A stretch of DNA of 64,000 nucleotides from Rhodopseudomonas palustris (GTDB taxonomy: Bacteria > Pseudomonadota > Alphaproteobacteria > Rhizobiales > Xanthobacteraceae). Below, piece by piece: positions 21,924-33,732 of this stretch. How positions within the stretch are numbered: position 1 is the first letter of the stretch; each line of letters begins with the position of its first letter. The notes under the pieces are model-generated. The model searched no databases, had not been told where the DNA came from, and saw only the letters and a program-made list of their open reading frames with translations. Location of the stretch: contig NZ_CP058907.1 in NCBI RefSeq assembly GCF_013415845.1, positions 186,001 through 250,000 of the forward strand. Reading direction: 5' to 3'. A program made the position numbers and the translations under genes.

Positions 21924-22808
21924 TTACGACTTCAACTTTTCGGCAAGCGTTTTACCCAGGCGCGCCGGCGACGGCGACACGGTGATGCCAGCCGCTTCCA
22001 TGGCTGCGGTCTTCGAGGCCGCATCGCCCTTGCCGCCCGAAATGATCGCACCGGCGTGGCCCATGCGGCGGCCGGGAGGGGCGGTGACGCCGGCGATGAA
22101 TCCGACCATCGGTTTCTTGCGGCCGCGCTTGGCCTCGTCGATCAGGAACTGGGCGGCGTCTTCTTCGGCCGAACCGCCGATCTCACCGATCATGATGATC
22201 GACTCTGTCTTGTCGTCGGCTAGGAACATCTCCAGCACGTCGATGAATTCGGTGCCCTTGACCGGGTCGCCGCCGATGCCGACCGCGGTGGTCTGGCCGA
22301 GGCCCTCGGCCGAGGTCTGGAACACCGCCTCATAGGTCAGGGTGCCGGAGCGCGACACGATGCCGACCGAGCCCGGCTTGAAGATGTTGGCCGGCATGAT
22401 GCCGATCTTGCACTCGCCGGCGGTCATCACGCCCGGGCAGTTCGGCCCGATCAGGCGCGACTTCGAGCCATTCAGCGACCGCTTTACCCGCACCATGTCG
22501 AGCACCGGGATGCCCTCGGTGATGCAGACGATCAGCGGGATCTCGGCGTCGATCGCCTCGCAGATCGCGTCCGCGGCGCCCGGCGGCGGCACGTAGATCA
22601 CCGACGCATCCGCCCCGGTCTTGTCGCGCGCCTCACGGACGGTGTCGAACACCGGCAGGCCGAGGTGGGTCGAGCCGCCTTTGCCCGGCGAGGTGCCGCC
22701 GACCATCTTGGTGCCGTAGGCGATCGCTGCCTCGGAATGGAAGGTACCGTTCTTGCCGGTGAAGCCCTGGCAGATAACGCGGGTGTTGCTGTCGATCAGA
22801 ATGGACAT
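21924..22808 (-). CDS. sucD: Succinyl-CoA synthetase alpha subunit
   Basis: This 294-residue protein has the CoA-binding N-terminal domain ([20 protein letters not shown]), the [16 protein letters not shown] block and the active-site phosphohistidine near residue 251 ([13 protein letters not shown]). Together with SucC it converts succinyl-CoA to succinate with nucleoside triphosphate formation. It lies downstream of sucC in the same orientation with a gap of about 64 bp. All features are normal for the family. Confidence 0.99.
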   Translation of the reverse strand: MSILIDSNTRVICQGFTGKNGTFHSEAAIAYGTKMVGGTSPGKGGSTHLGLPVFDTVREARDKTGADASVIYVPPPGAADAICEAIDAEIPLIVCITEGIPVLDMVRVKRSLNGSKSRLIGPNCPGVMTAGECKIGIMPANIFKPGSVGIVSRSGTLTYEAVFQTSAEGLGQTTAVGIGGDPVKGTEFIDVLEMFLADDKTESIIMIGEIGGSAEEDAAQFLIDEAKRGRKKPMVGFIAGVTAPPGRRMGHAGAIISGGKGDAASKTAAMEAAGITVSPSPARLGKTLAEKLKS

Positions 22809-22872
22809 GGTCGGTGATGCTTTCGCGGTCGAACGGAATGGTCGGAGGCAGCGGAGAGGCCGAGAAGCGGCC

Positions 22873-24069
<1,197 letters not shown>

Positions 24070-24114
24070 GGAATTGCCCCTCGCCAGATCGCATCCAGCC
24101 GGTTGAACCGCGAT

Positions 24115-24145
24115 GCTGCGCCGGTCCTTAAGGAGCCGGCGCAGC
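24115..24145. terminator. Strong hairpin between mdh and sucC
   Basis: Ten-base arms GCTGCGCCGG and CCGGCGCAGC flank a loop that is itself palindromic (TCCTTAAGGA). There is no U tract on the mdh strand, so it is more likely a processing or stabilising structure than a simple intrinsic terminator. Confidence 0.4.
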
Positions 24146-24164
24146 CAGTTTGGTTAGACGTTCC

Positions 24165-25190
<1,026 letters not shown>

Positions 25191-25278
25191 TTATCGCTTT
25201 CGCCCCATGCGTTCAAGTCGGCGAGCGCCCATTTGTTGGACCGGCCGCCCTGCAAACTGCGGGAGGCTCGGAACACAC

Positions 25279-26463
25279 CTAGGTTTCGACCAATCCGGTG
25301 GTCTCACCGGTGGCGGTGGAGTCGCGCCGGCCGTGCGGCAGCGCCAGATACGATTCCGACCCCATTTCTGTGAGACGGGAGACGGTGCGATTGAATTCCA
25401 GCGCCTCGAAGCCTTCCGTGGCGCGGTAGAGCCGTGCCGGCTCAGCGGCGGCTGAGGCCATCAGCTTCACCGAGTTGTCATACAGCGTATCGATCAGCGC
25501 GATGAACCGCTTGGCGGCGTTACGATCGGCGTAGTCCATCACCGGCACATGATCGATCATCAGCGTGTGATATTCATGTGCGAGCCGCAGGTAATCGCTG
25601 GCACCCAGCGGCTTCTGGCACAAATCGGCGAACGAAAACCGCGCGACGTGATGGTCGGCCTGCGGTACGTGCAGGATGCGGCCCTTGATCGAAATATCGC
25701 GAGGCTCACCCTTCGTCGTACCGGTGATCCGGTGCCACGCCCGGTCGATCGTCGCGGTCGCCTCGGCATCGTCGGGCGCCAGCCAGACCTTCATGCCGGC
25801 GAATTTCTCCAGGCGGTAATCGGTTCGCGCGTCGAGGCGGATCACCCGCATGTGCCGTTTCACCTGACCGATGAACGGCATGAACAGCGAACGGTTGAGG
25901 CCGCCCTTGTAGAGGTCATCGGGCGCGACGTTGGACGTCGCCACCACCACGGTGCCGAGCTCGAACAGTTTGGTGAACAGCCGGCCGAGGATCATCGCAT
26001 CGGCGATGTCGGTGACGTGAAATTCGTCGAAGCACAGCAGCCAGGCTTCGTCGAGGATCGACGCCGCCGTCAGCTCCATCACGTCGGCATCCGGAATATC
26101 GCCGCGCTTGATCGCCTGGCGGAAGCCGTTGATGCGATCATGGGTCTCGGCCATGAATTCGTGGAAGTGTGACCGCCGCTTCAACGCGATCGGGCTCGCG
26201 TCGAAGAACAGATCCATCAGCATGGTCTTGCCGCGGCCGACCTCGCCATGGATGTAGAGCCCTTGCGGGGGCGCCTGGCCGGCATCGCCGCCGCCGAACA
26301 GACGGCCGAAAAAGCCTTGCTTCTTCGGTGGCTTATAGCCATCGAGCGTCTCGTTGAGGAGCGTGAAGGCCTGCACCGCGCGAGCCTGCGCCGGATCGGC
26401 TTCGATGCTGCCGGAGGCGATCAGGGATTGATATTGCTGGCGGAGCGAGTGCGGCGAGGACAT
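25279..26463 (-). CDS. zapE: Cell division ATPase ZapE (AFG1-like)
   Basis: From ATG 26463 this is 394 residues; a ten-residue extension to 26493 lacks support. The Walker A motif is GEVGRGKT at residues 73-80, followed by LMDLFF, and the Walker B equivalent is LLCFDEFHVTDIADAMIL. Other AFG1-type blocks are VVATSNVAPDDLYKGGLNR and FSFADLCQKPLGASDY. ZapE is a cytosolic P-loop ATPase linked to the Z ring and stress growth in enterobacteria. It is upstream of mdh in the same orientation across a gap of about 145 bp. Confidence 0.92.
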   Translation of the reverse strand: MSSPHSLRQQYQSLIASGSIEADPAQARAVQAFTLLNETLDGYKPPKKQGFFGRLFGGGDAGQAPPQGLYIHGEVGRGKTMLMDLFFDASPIALKRRSHFHEFMAETHDRINGFRQAIKRGDIPDADVMELTAASILDEAWLLCFDEFHVTDIADAMILGRLFTKLFELGTVVVATSNVAPDDLYKGGLNRSLFMPFIGQVKRHMRVIRLDARTDYRLEKFAGMKVWLAPDDAEATATIDRAWHRITGTTKGEPRDISIKGRILHVPQADHHVARFSFADLCQKPLGASDYLRLAHEYHTLMIDHVPVMDYADRNAAKRFIALIDTLYDNSVKLMASAAAEPARLYRATEGFEALEFNRTVSRLTEMGSESYLALPHGRRDSTATGETTGLVET

Positions 26464-26545
26464 GCGGCCTTTTACCGCCTGATCGGGCGGCAAAATGCAA
26501 GCCGGGAATCGGTCGGAGAGCTATGCGCGATAACGAGGTGCCTCG

Positions 26546-27085
26546 TCAGGCGGTCAGCTCGTAAGGCGCTTCGACGATATAGGGGCCGCCGCCGGTCGAG
26601 GCGCGGGCCGAATACAGCACGAACCGCTCGGCCTTGAACACCTTGGACGGGAAGTAGCCGCGGATCGACAGATAGTCGGCGACATCGCGGCTGGAGACGT
26701 CGCCGCGGAGCCGCGCCAGGGTGACGTGCGGGGTGAATTTCCGTCCCTCGGGATCGAGCCCGACCCGCTGCATCAGCCGCTCAAGCTCGGCCTGCAGCTC
26801 GATCAGCGGCTTCGACGGCACCACCGAGGCAACCACCGCGCGGGGCTTCTTGCCGCCGAAGCTCGACAGGCCCTGCAGGGTGACTTCGAACGGCTTGCGA
26901 TTGACCCGAAACAGGGTCGAGGCGATCTCATTGGCGGTGACGCCGTCGATGTCGCCAATGAACCGCAAGGTGAGATGATAATCGTCCGGGTCGACCCAGC
27001 GCGCTCCCGGTAATCCGCCACGTAAACTCGACAGGGTCTGGCTGATCTCGGCCGGAATCTCCAGTCCCGTAAACAAACGCGGCAT
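26546..27085 (-). CDS. thpR: RNA 2',3'-cyclic phosphodiesterase
   Basis: This is a 179-residue protein of the 2H phosphoesterase family with two HxT motifs: the first in YHLTLRFIGD (about 37-46 from this start) and the second in FTPHVTLARLRG. ATG 27085 is preferred over the GTG at 27091, because GAGGG lies seven bases upstream. The family hydrolyses 2',3'-cyclic phosphate RNA ends, and older annotations call it 2'-5' RNA ligase. It lies downstream of the esterase gene in the same orientation, across a gap of about 205 bp. Confidence 0.9.
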   Translation of the reverse strand: MPRLFTGLEIPAEISQTLSSLRGGLPGARWVDPDDYHLTLRFIGDIDGVTANEIASTLFRVNRKPFEVTLQGLSSFGGKKPRAVVASVVPSKPLIELQAELERLMQRVGLDPEGRKFTPHVTLARLRGDVSSRDVADYLSIRGYFPSKVFKAERFVLYSARASTGGGPYIVEAPYELTA

Positions 27086-27290
27086 CGGCACACCCTCGAA
27101 CCTGAGGCCCGATTGCGGCTGCCTATCCCGATTGGGGACCGTCCCACATCGGGTACGGCAGTCCGCAAAACGTCCGGCGAATCAACGATACGATTGTGTA
27201 GCGCGTTTGTGTAACAGCGCTACAGTGGAGCCCGCGCAGAGCTGAAAAAGCTGAGGGCAATCCTACCCTTAAGCCCGGATTGCCGTTTTC

Positions 27291-27986
27291 TCAGCGGCTC
27301 TGCACCAGGAGCGGGCGAAGCAGCGCCTCAACCTTGGGCAAAATCCGCTCGACGATGATGTCGACGCCCGCCGCGGTCGGATGGATGCCGTCGGCCTGAT
27401 TGAGATTGGACACCGCCGCGACGCCGTCGAGGAAGAACGGATACAGCGGCACGTCGTACTGCTTGGCGAGGTCCGGATAGATTGCATCGAACTGCGCGGC
27501 GTAGTCCTTGCCGTAATTCGGCGGCGCCAGCATGCCGGCGAGCAGCACCGGCAGATTGCGTGCCTTCAACCGCTTCAGGATCTCGTCTAGCGCCTTGCGC
27601 GGGACCTTCGGATCGGTGCCACGCAGCGCATCGTTGGCGCCGAGCTCGACGATGACCGCGTCCGCATCAGGGGGGACCGACCAGTCGAGCCGCTGAAGGC
27701 CGCCGCTGGCGGTATCACCGGATACGCCAGCGTTCACCATCTCGGTGTCGATGCCTTCGGCCTTGAGTGCCTTTTGCAGCTTGGCCGGAAACGCATCGGC
27801 GGCCGGCAGGCCGTAGCCGGCGGTCAGCGAGTCCCCGAGCACCACCAGCTTCAGCGGCTTGGCGGCCGTCTCGGCCCGCGCGCTTTGTCCAGGCAGCGCC
27901 GCCATTATTCCAAGTCCCAGGACCAGCGCGATCGTGCGCGCCCACCCCTCGACCGCCACGATTGAATAGCCATATGAGGCAGCCAT
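27291..27986 (-). CDS. tesA: TesA-like SGNH esterase/thioesterase, exported
   Basis: From ATG 27986 this is 231 residues. The four SGNH blocks are visible: VVLGDSLTAGYG (nucleophile Ser), the Gly block in VSGDTASGG, VELGANDALRG (Asn), and the DGIHPTAAG Asp/His pair. A hydrophobic signal sequence ends near QSARA-ET, so the enzyme is periplasmic like E. coli TesA (thioesterase I / lysophospholipase L1). The ATG overlaps, on the opposite strand, the ATG of the ABC gene; a GTG at 27959 would also give a good signal peptide. The frame open to 28169 is antisense to the ABC gene and is not used. Confidence 0.9.
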   Translation of the reverse strand: MAASYGYSIVAVEGWARTIALVLGLGIMAALPGQSARAETAAKPLKLVVLGDSLTAGYGLPAADAFPAKLQKALKAEGIDTEMVNAGVSGDTASGGLQRLDWSVPPDADAVIVELGANDALRGTDPKVPRKALDEILKRLKARNLPVLLAGMLAPPNYGKDYAAQFDAIYPDLAKQYDVPLYPFFLDGVAAVSNLNQADGIHPTAAGVDIIVERILPKVEALLRPLLVQSR

Positions 27987-28728
27987 GGACAGTCTCATTG
28001 AACCCTCGTCATTGGCCGGCGGCGCGCCGGACAGCATCGCGATCTCCAACGTCAACCTGTCGCTGGGCAGCGGTGCCGCGCGGGTGCACATCCTCAAGGA
28101 TATCAGCCTGCGCGTCGGCGCCGGCGAGACGATCGGGCTGATCGGCCCGTCCGGCTCCGGCAAATCCACCCTGCTGATGGTGATGGCCGGGCTGGAGCGG
28201 CCCGACAGCGGTCAGGTGGTGGTGGACGGGACCTCATTCAATGGTTTGGACGAGGACGCGCTGGCCCGCTTTCGCGGCCGCCAGATCGGAATCGTGTTTC
28301 AGTCCTTCCATCTGATCCCGACCATGACGGCGCTCGAGAACGTCGCGGTGCCGCTGGAGCTGGCCGGTCAGGCTGGTGCCGCGGACCGCGCGGCCCGCGA
28401 GCTGACCTCGGTCGGCCTCGGCGAACGGCTGCACCATTACCCGTCCCAGCTCTCCGGCGGCGAGCAGCAGCGCGTCGCGCTCGCCCGCGCGCTCGCGCCC
28501 GATCCGGCGATCCTGGTGGCCGACGAGCCGACCGGCAACCTCGACGAGACCACCGGCAAGCAGATCGTCGACCTGTTGTTCGCCAAGCATGCCGAGCGCG
28601 GCATGACGCTGGTGCTGGTGACGCACGATTCCGCATTGGCGCAGCGCTGCGACCGGGTGGTGCGGCTGCGCTCGGGGCGGATCGACACCACGCAGCCGGG
28701 CTCCGCCGCACGCGCACGGTCGGCCTGA
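27985..28728 (+). CDS. ABC transporter ATP-binding protein (YbbA/LolD-like)
   Basis: This 247-residue ATPase has Walker A GPSGSGKST at residues 54-62, the Q-loop in GIVFQSFHLIPTMTALENV, the signature LSGGEQQRVALARAL, Walker B ILVADEPTGNLDE and the H-loop VTHD. It belongs to the MacB/LolD/FtsE group. The next gene, 3 bp downstream, is a large FtsX-type permease, and the divergent neighbour is TesA-like. The same trio (ybbA, ybbP, tesA) is found in E. coli. Function is unproven; export of lipid or hydrophobic compounds has been proposed for relatives. Confidence 0.93.
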   Translation: MDSLIEPSSLAGGAPDSIAISNVNLSLGSGAARVHILKDISLRVGAGETIGLIGPSGSGKSTLLMVMAGLERPDSGQVVVDGTSFNGLDEDALARFRGRQIGIVFQSFHLIPTMTALENVAVPLELAGQAGAADRAARELTSVGLGERLHHYPSQLSGGEQQRVALARALAPDPAILVADEPTGNLDETTGKQIVDLLFAKHAERGMTLVLVTHDSALAQRCDRVVRLRSGRIDTTQPGSAARARSA

Positions 28729-28731
28729 TCG

Positions 28732-31302
28732 ATGACCGTCCTGACCGAGACGCCACCCCGCATCCCTTCCTGGTCGCTGCCGCTCCGCTACGCGCTGCGC
28801 GAGATGCGCGGCGGGCTGAACGGGTTCTACGTCTTCATCGCCTGCATCGCGCTCGGCGTGATGGCGATCGCCGGCGTCGGCTCGGTCGCAGCCAGCCTTG
28901 CTGACGGGCTCGCCCGCGAAGGCCGCACCCTGCTCGGCGGTGACGCCGCGTTCTCCCTGATCCAGCGCGAAGCGACGCCGAACGAAGTGGCGTTCTTGCG
29001 CAGCCGCGGCGATGTCTCGGTCGCCGCCACGATGCGCGGGATGGCGCGCACCGACGACGGCCGCTCGGCTCTGGTCGAGCTGAAAGCGGTCGACGGCGCC
29101 TATCCGCTGCTCGGCGACCTCAAACTCGAACCGCCGATGCCGGTGGCCGACCTGCTCGCCCGGCGTGACGATGCCTTTGGGGCCGCTGCGGACCCAGCCT
29201 TGCTGGCGCGGCTCGATCTGAAGATCGGCGACAAGGTCACGATCGGCAGCGCTACCTTCCAGATCCGGAGCGCGGTGGCGGCCGAGCCGGACAAGCTCTC
29301 CGGCAACATCGGCTTCGGCCCGCGCTTCCTGATCAGCGACGACGGCTTGCGCGCGACCCAGCTGCTGCAGCCCGGCAGCCTGGTGCGATGGACTTACCGG
29401 GTCCGGCTGCCGGACAACGGCACCGACGATCGCGCCGCGCAGCGGCTGGTCGACGACACCCGCGCGGCGCTACCGCAGGCCGGCTGGGAAATCCGCACCC
29501 GCGGCAACGCCTCGCCGCAGCTCGAACGCACCATCACCCGCTTCACTCAATTCCTGACTCTCGTCGGCCTCGCCGCGCTGGTGGTCGGCGGCGTGGGTGT
29601 CGCCAATGCGGTGAAGAGCCATATCGATCGCCGCCGCGACGTGATCGCGACGCTGAAGGCGGTCGGCGCCACCGGCCGCGACGTATTCGCGATCTATCTC
29701 ACCCAAGTGATCGTGCTTGCGCTGATCGGTGCGGTGATCGGCCTGGCGCTCGGCGCCGCGATGCCGTTCGCGCTGGTCGGACTGTTCGGGCAGTTACTCC
29801 CGCTGCCGGTGGTGGCGGCGCTGCATCCCGGTGAGCTGGCGCTGTCGCTGGTGTACGGGCTGCTCACCGCTCTGGCGTTCGGACTGTGGCCGCTGGCGCA
29901 GGTGCGCGACGTGCCGGTGGCGACGCTGTTTCGCGAGGCCGCGACCGCCGACAGCCATCGCCCCCGGCTAAGGCACGTCGCCTTGATCGCAGCGGTCGTT
30001 GCAGTGCTGCTCGCGGTGGTGGTCGGGCTCGCCTACGACAAGCGCGTCGCACTGGCGGTGATCGGCGCCACCCTGGCGATCTTCGTGCTGCTGCGCGGCG
30101 TCGCCGCCGGGCTGATGGCGATCGCGCGCCGGCTGCCACGCTCGCGCATTACCATGCTGCGGCTCGCCATCGCCAACATTCACCGCCCAGGCGCGTTGAC
30201 CCCGTCGGTAGTGCTGTCCTTGGGCCTTGGCCTCGCGGTACTGGTTACCGTCGCGCAAATCGACGGTAACCTGAGGCGACAGTTCAGCGCCGCGCTACCC
30301 GAGAAGGCGCCGACCTTCTTCTTCATCGACATCCCGTCCAGCGAGACTGATCAATTCGGCACATTCCTGCGCCAGATCGCGCCGAATGCGACGCTGGAAG
30401 ACGTGCCGATGCTGCGTGGGCGGATCGTGGCCGCCCGCGGCGTTCGCGTCGAAGATCTCAAGCCGGCGCCCGACGCCGAATGGGTGCTGCAGAGTGATCG
30501 CGGCCTGACCTACGCGGCCGATATCCCGGCCGGTTCCAAGGTGGTCGAGGGACGGTGGTGGCCGAAGGACTACAGCGGCCCGCCGCTGGTATCGTTCGAC
30601 AAGAAGCTGGCGCAGGGCCTCGGCCTTTCGATCGGCGACAAGGTCACCGTCAATGTGCTCGGCCGTGAGATCACCGCCACGATCTCGAATCTGCGCAGCA
30701 TCGATTGGCAGAGCCTCGGGATCAATTTCGTCCTGGTGTTTTCACCGGACACCTTCCGCGGCGCGCCCCACACCCACATCGCCACGCTCACCGAGAGCGG
30801 CAGCACGCCGCAGAGCGATGCCGCGGTGATCAAGCAGGTCGCCGACCGGTTTCCGATGGTGACCTCGGTCCGGGTGCGCGAGGCGCTTGAGACGGTCGGC
30901 GGCGTGGTGTCGAACCTGGTGCTGGCGGTGCGCGGCGCCAGTGCGGTGACGCTGATCTCCGCCATCCTGGTGCTGGGCGGCGCGCTCGCAGCCGGCCATC
31001 GCCACCGGGTCTATGACGCGGTGATCCTGAAGACGCTGGGCGCCACTCGGGCGCGGCTGATCGGCGCCTTCGCGCTCGAATATGCGCTGATTGGCCTCGC
31101 CACCGCGGCGTTCGCGGTGCTGGCCGGCTCGGCCGCCGCGTGGCTGATTGTCACACGACTTATGACGTTGAGTTTCGCCTGGCAGGCCGGCTCGGCCGCC
31201 GGCGTGGTGGTGGCCGCTCTAGTGGTCACGGTCGGGCTCGGACTGATCGGCACGTGGCTGGCGCTCCACCAGAAACCAGCTTCCGTTTTGCGAAATTTAT
31301 AG
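28732..31302 (+). CDS. ABC transporter permease, FtsX family (YbbP-like)
   Basis: This 856-residue protein has an N-terminal membrane helix (about 30-55), a large periplasmic loop, and a first FtsX unit of three helices (about 275-400). A second loop and a C-terminal FtsX unit (about 720-850) ending in TWLALHQKPASVLRNL follow. Eight to ten membrane segments in total is typical of YbbP proteins. It pairs with the ATPase directly upstream and is probably translated from the same mRNA. Substrate unknown. Confidence 0.93.
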   Translation: MTVLTETPPRIPSWSLPLRYALREMRGGLNGFYVFIACIALGVMAIAGVGSVAASLADGLAREGRTLLGGDAAFSLIQREATPNEVAFLRSRGDVSVAATMRGMARTDDGRSALVELKAVDGAYPLLGDLKLEPPMPVADLLARRDDAFGAAADPALLARLDLKIGDKVTIGSATFQIRSAVAAEPDKLSGNIGFGPRFLISDDGLRATQLLQPGSLVRWTYRVRLPDNGTDDRAAQRLVDDTRAALPQAGWEIRTRGNASPQLERTITRFTQFLTLVGLAALVVGGVGVANAVKSHIDRRRDVIATLKAVGATGRDVFAIYLTQVIVLALIGAVIGLALGAAMPFALVGLFGQLLPLPVVAALHPGELALSLVYGLLTALAFGLWPLAQVRDVPVATLFREAATADSHRPRLRHVALIAAVVAVLLAVVVGLAYDKRVALAVIGATLAIFVLLRGVAAGLMAIARRLPRSRITMLRLAIANIHRPGALTPSVVLSLGLGLAVLVTVAQIDGNLRRQFSAALPEKAPTFFFIDIPSSETDQFGTFLRQIAPNATLEDVPMLRGRIVAARGVRVEDLKPAPDAEWVLQSDRGLTYAADIPAGSKVVEGRWWPKDYSGPPLVSFDKKLAQGLGLSIGDKVTVNVLGREITATISNLRSIDWQSLGINFVLVFSPDTFRGAPHTHIATLTESGSTPQSDAAVIKQVADRFPMVTSVRVREALETVGGVVSNLVLAVRGASAVTLISAILVLGGALAAGHRHRVYDAVILKTLGATRARLIGAFALEYALIGLATAAFAVLAGSAAAWLIVTRLMTLSFAWQAGSAAGVVVAALVVTVGLGLIGTWLALHQKPASVLRNL

Positions 31303-31642
31303 TATGCAGCGCCGACGGAACGGGCTGCGCGGCGCGCTGGCGCACCTCTCTGGCGGGTCCTGTTAGGGCTGGGAAATGGCCACTTTCGACCAAGGTCGGA
31401 CGCAGATTTCTTTACCCTTCAGAGCGGAGCGACATTCAGCCGCGCATTAAAGCTTGCCCCGTCCGTGTTAGTTTCCCACATATCAGCATGGGTCGGGCGG
31501 CTCGATGAACAGGCGTTAATTTTGGGTCCTGGTCTGGATCTGGGCTCAAATTCCAGCGCACTTTCTTCGTCACCGTCCGGATAAATTAGCACTGGCTTTC
31601 GCCACCCTTCGCGACCGGCCAGACCAACTCGGGATCTCGACC
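31303..31642. other. 340-bp gene-free region upstream of the Bax-inhibitor-1 gene
   Basis: No gene or recognised RNA is seen. The first part follows the permease stop without an obvious terminator. A few A/T-rich words (GCATTAAAGC, GGATAAATTAGC) near 31446 and 31579 could be promoter elements of the 31643 gene, but no consensus pair is convincing. Confidence 0.4.
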
Positions 31643-32434
31643 ATGTCGGACTTGGACCGCAACTACACTTCTCCCTTCGGCCGGGCCGCCGGACGCGTCG
31701 AAACCGCGACCGTCGACGCCGGGCTGCGCGCCTACATGCTGCGCATCTACAACTACATGACGATCGGCTTGGCCATCACCGGTCTGGCGGCTCTCGGCGT
31801 TTATATGGGCGCCGTGACCACAGACGCCGGTGCGGCCGCCGCGCGGGTCGGCAACACCATGCTGACCTCGTTCGGTGTGGCAATGTTCGTCAGCCCGCTG
31901 AAGTGGGTGTTCATCCTCGCGCCGCTTGCGATGGTGTTCGTCATCTCTTTCGGCATCAACCGACTGAAGCCGGCGACCGCACAGCTGCTGTTCTGGGCCT
32001 TCTCGGCTCTGATGGGCATCTCGCTGTCGTCGATCTTCCTGGTGTACACCCACACCTCGATCGTCCGGGTGTTCTTCATCACCGCCGCCGCGTTCGGTGC
32101 GTTGAGCCTCTATGGCTACACCACCAAGCGTGACATGACCGGGATGGGTTCGTTCCTGATCATGGGCCTGTTCGGCGTCGTGATCGCCAGCCTGGTGAAC
32201 CTGTTCGTCGCCTCGTCGATGCTGCAGTTCATCGTGTCGGTGGTGGGCGTGCTGGTATTCGCCGGCCTGACCGCCTGGGACACCCAGCGCCTGAAGAACG
32301 ATTACATCTACGGCTACGGCTCGATGGGCGGCGACGTCGCCGAGCGGGCCGCCATCACCGGCGCGCTGTCGCTCTACCTGAACTTCATCAACCTGTTCAC
32401 GCTGCTGCTCCAGCTGCTCGGACAGAAGGAATAA
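31643..32434 (+). CDS. Bax inhibitor-1 / YccA family membrane protein
   Basis: This 263-residue protein has a 35-residue soluble N-terminus and seven hydrophobic segments between about 40 and 260. The BI-1 signature regions are visible: ALMGISLSSIFLVY near mid-protein and the acidic-residue helix AGLTAWDTQRLKN near the C-terminus, which in homologues forms the pH-sensing calcium-leak site. BI-1 proteins are multi-pass inner-membrane proteins of uncertain bacterial function. It is monocistronic, ending at a strong terminator. Confidence 0.95.
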   Translation: MSDLDRNYTSPFGRAAGRVETATVDAGLRAYMLRIYNYMTIGLAITGLAALGVYMGAVTTDAGAAAARVGNTMLTSFGVAMFVSPLKWVFILAPLAMVFVISFGINRLKPATAQLLFWAFSALMGISLSSIFLVYTHTSIVRVFFITAAAFGALSLYGYTTKRDMTGMGSFLIMGLFGVVIASLVNLFVASSMLQFIVSVVGVLVFAGLTAWDTQRLKNDYIYGYGSMGGDVAERAAITGALSLYLNFINLFTLLLQLLGQKE

Positions 32435-32462
32435 CGGTCTCCTCCCAGACCTGACGGATCGA

Positions 32463-32495
32463 AGCCCCGGCCCCAGTGCCGGGGCTTTTGTTTTT
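32463..32495 (+). terminator. Intrinsic terminator after the Bax-inhibitor-1 gene
   Basis: An eight-base perfect stem AGCCCCGG/CCGGGGCT with an 8-nt loop is followed by TTTGTTTTT. Its position 28 bp after the stop codon fits. Confidence 0.88.
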
Positions 32496-32589
32496 GGGCA
32501 GCCGGCCTTGCGTGAGACACGGTGGAAACGCACACGCGCCGAGCGTATGACGGCGCGACCGCCTCCCGCCGCGACTGCCGAGACATCCG

Positions 32590-33120
32590 ATGTCCAATGC
32601 CCTGATTCGCCCGGCGACCTCCGCCGACCTGCCTGCCATTACGGCGATCTACGAGCAGGCGGTGCGCTTCGGCACCGCGACCTTCGAGTTGACCCCGCCC
32701 GATCTTGCCGAGATGACGCAGCGGTTTGCCACCCTGACCGAGGCCGGCTTTCCGTATCTGGCCGCCGAAGTGGACGGAGCGATTGCCGGCTACGCCTATG
32801 CGGGGCCGTACCGGCCGCGGCCGGCCTACCGGTTCACGGTGGAGAATTCGATCTACCTCGACCCGGCGGCGCACCGCCGCGGCATCGGCAGCGCGCTGCT
32901 GCGCGATCTGATCGCCGGGTGCACGGAGAGCGGCTTCCGCCAGATGATCGCGGTGATCGGCGATTCCGCCAACGCCGCCTCGATCGCCCTGCATCGCAAA
33001 GCCGGCTTCACACCGATCGGCACCCACGCCGACGTCGGCTTCAAGTTTGGGCGCTGGCTGGACTCAGTGCTGATGCAGCGGACGCTGGGTGACGGCGGTC
33101 GGACGGTGCCGGAAACCTGA
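32590..33120 (+). CDS. GNAT N-acetyltransferase, phosphinothricin acetyltransferase-like
   Basis: This 176-residue protein has the GNAT fold motifs: an N-terminal IRPATSADLPAITAIYEQAV, the VENSIYLDPAAHRRGIGSALL motif A with the acetyl-CoA-binding RRGIG loop, and the C-terminal LHRKAGFTPIGTHADVGFKFGRW. This pattern matches the Bar/Pat and YwnH subgroup, whose members acetylate phosphinothricin, methionine sulfoximine or related amino acids. The native substrate is unknown. It is transcribed alone. Confidence 0.85.
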   Translation: MSNALIRPATSADLPAITAIYEQAVRFGTATFELTPPDLAEMTQRFATLTEAGFPYLAAEVDGAIAGYAYAGPYRPRPAYRFTVENSIYLDPAAHRRGIGSALLRDLIAGCTESGFRQMIAVIGDSANAASIALHRKAGFTPIGTHADVGFKFGRWLDSVLMQRTLGDGGRTVPET

Positions 33121-33129
33121 ACCGAATTC

Positions 33130-33171
33130 GTCATGCCGGGGCACGCACGCCAGCGAGCCAACCCGGATGAC
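33130..33171. repeat. Partial copy of palindromic family C
   Basis: It begins GTCATGCCGGGGCACGC and ends AACCCGGATGACA. The large spacer and second half found in full family C copies are missing, so it is a half-element or remnant. It fills the gap between convergent genes. Confidence 0.55.
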
Positions 33172-33179
33172 AGAGTGGC

Positions 33180-33548
33180 TCACACCAGCGCCAGCTTGCG
33201 GTCGATCACCAGCAGCACACGCTCCAGTTCGTGGCCGCGGCGCAGGATCTGGCCGGAAGCACCGATGACGCTGTAGGCGCCTTGCTTGCGCGCCAGCCGC
33301 GGGTCTTTGACGATGCGGTAGATTGGCACTTCGGAGGCGCGGCGGAAGATCGAGAACACCGCGGTGTCTTTGAGGAAGTCGATGGCGTAATCGCGCCATT
33401 CGCCGGCCGCGACCATCCGACCATAGAGGTTGAGGATGCGATTGAGCTCCAGGCGGTTGAAGGTGACCAGTCCCTGCAGCGGTGCGGTGCCTGGGCGCTC
33501 CGCTGCGCGGCTCTCGCTGGGATCAGCCTCCCCGGAAATCAGATCCAT
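33180..33548 (-). CDS. DUF2794 domain protein
   Basis: This 122-residue protein has AGGAGG six bases before ATG 33548, a strong start. The body, from VTFNRLELNRILNLYGRMVAAGEWRDYAIDFL to the C-terminus, matches DUF2794, a small alphaproteobacterial family of unknown function. No signal or membrane segment is seen. Basic and acidic residues are balanced and there are no cysteines. Its upstream region leads into a gene-free stretch of about 400 bp with a candidate RNA on the other strand. Confidence 0.8.
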   Translation of the reverse strand: MDLISGEADPSESRAAERPGTAPLQGLVTFNRLELNRILNLYGRMVAAGEWRDYAIDFLKDTAVFSIFRRASEVPIYRIVKDPRLARKQGAYSVIGASGQILRRGHELERVLLVIDRKLALV

Positions 33549-33732
33549 CGGCGCCTCCTGTCACGACGCTGACATGATTGCGCTGCGGGCGCCGGGCCGC
33601 AAGGGGACCGAAAGCAGCAGGCGCCGAAACCGCGCTTTTGCGCGTGCGCCTCACGCCTTCGTTAGCCGAATTCTTATTGCCGCCCGATTTTCGCCCAGCG
33701 CGCGCCAAGCCCGCTTGCGATAACGCTATCAC

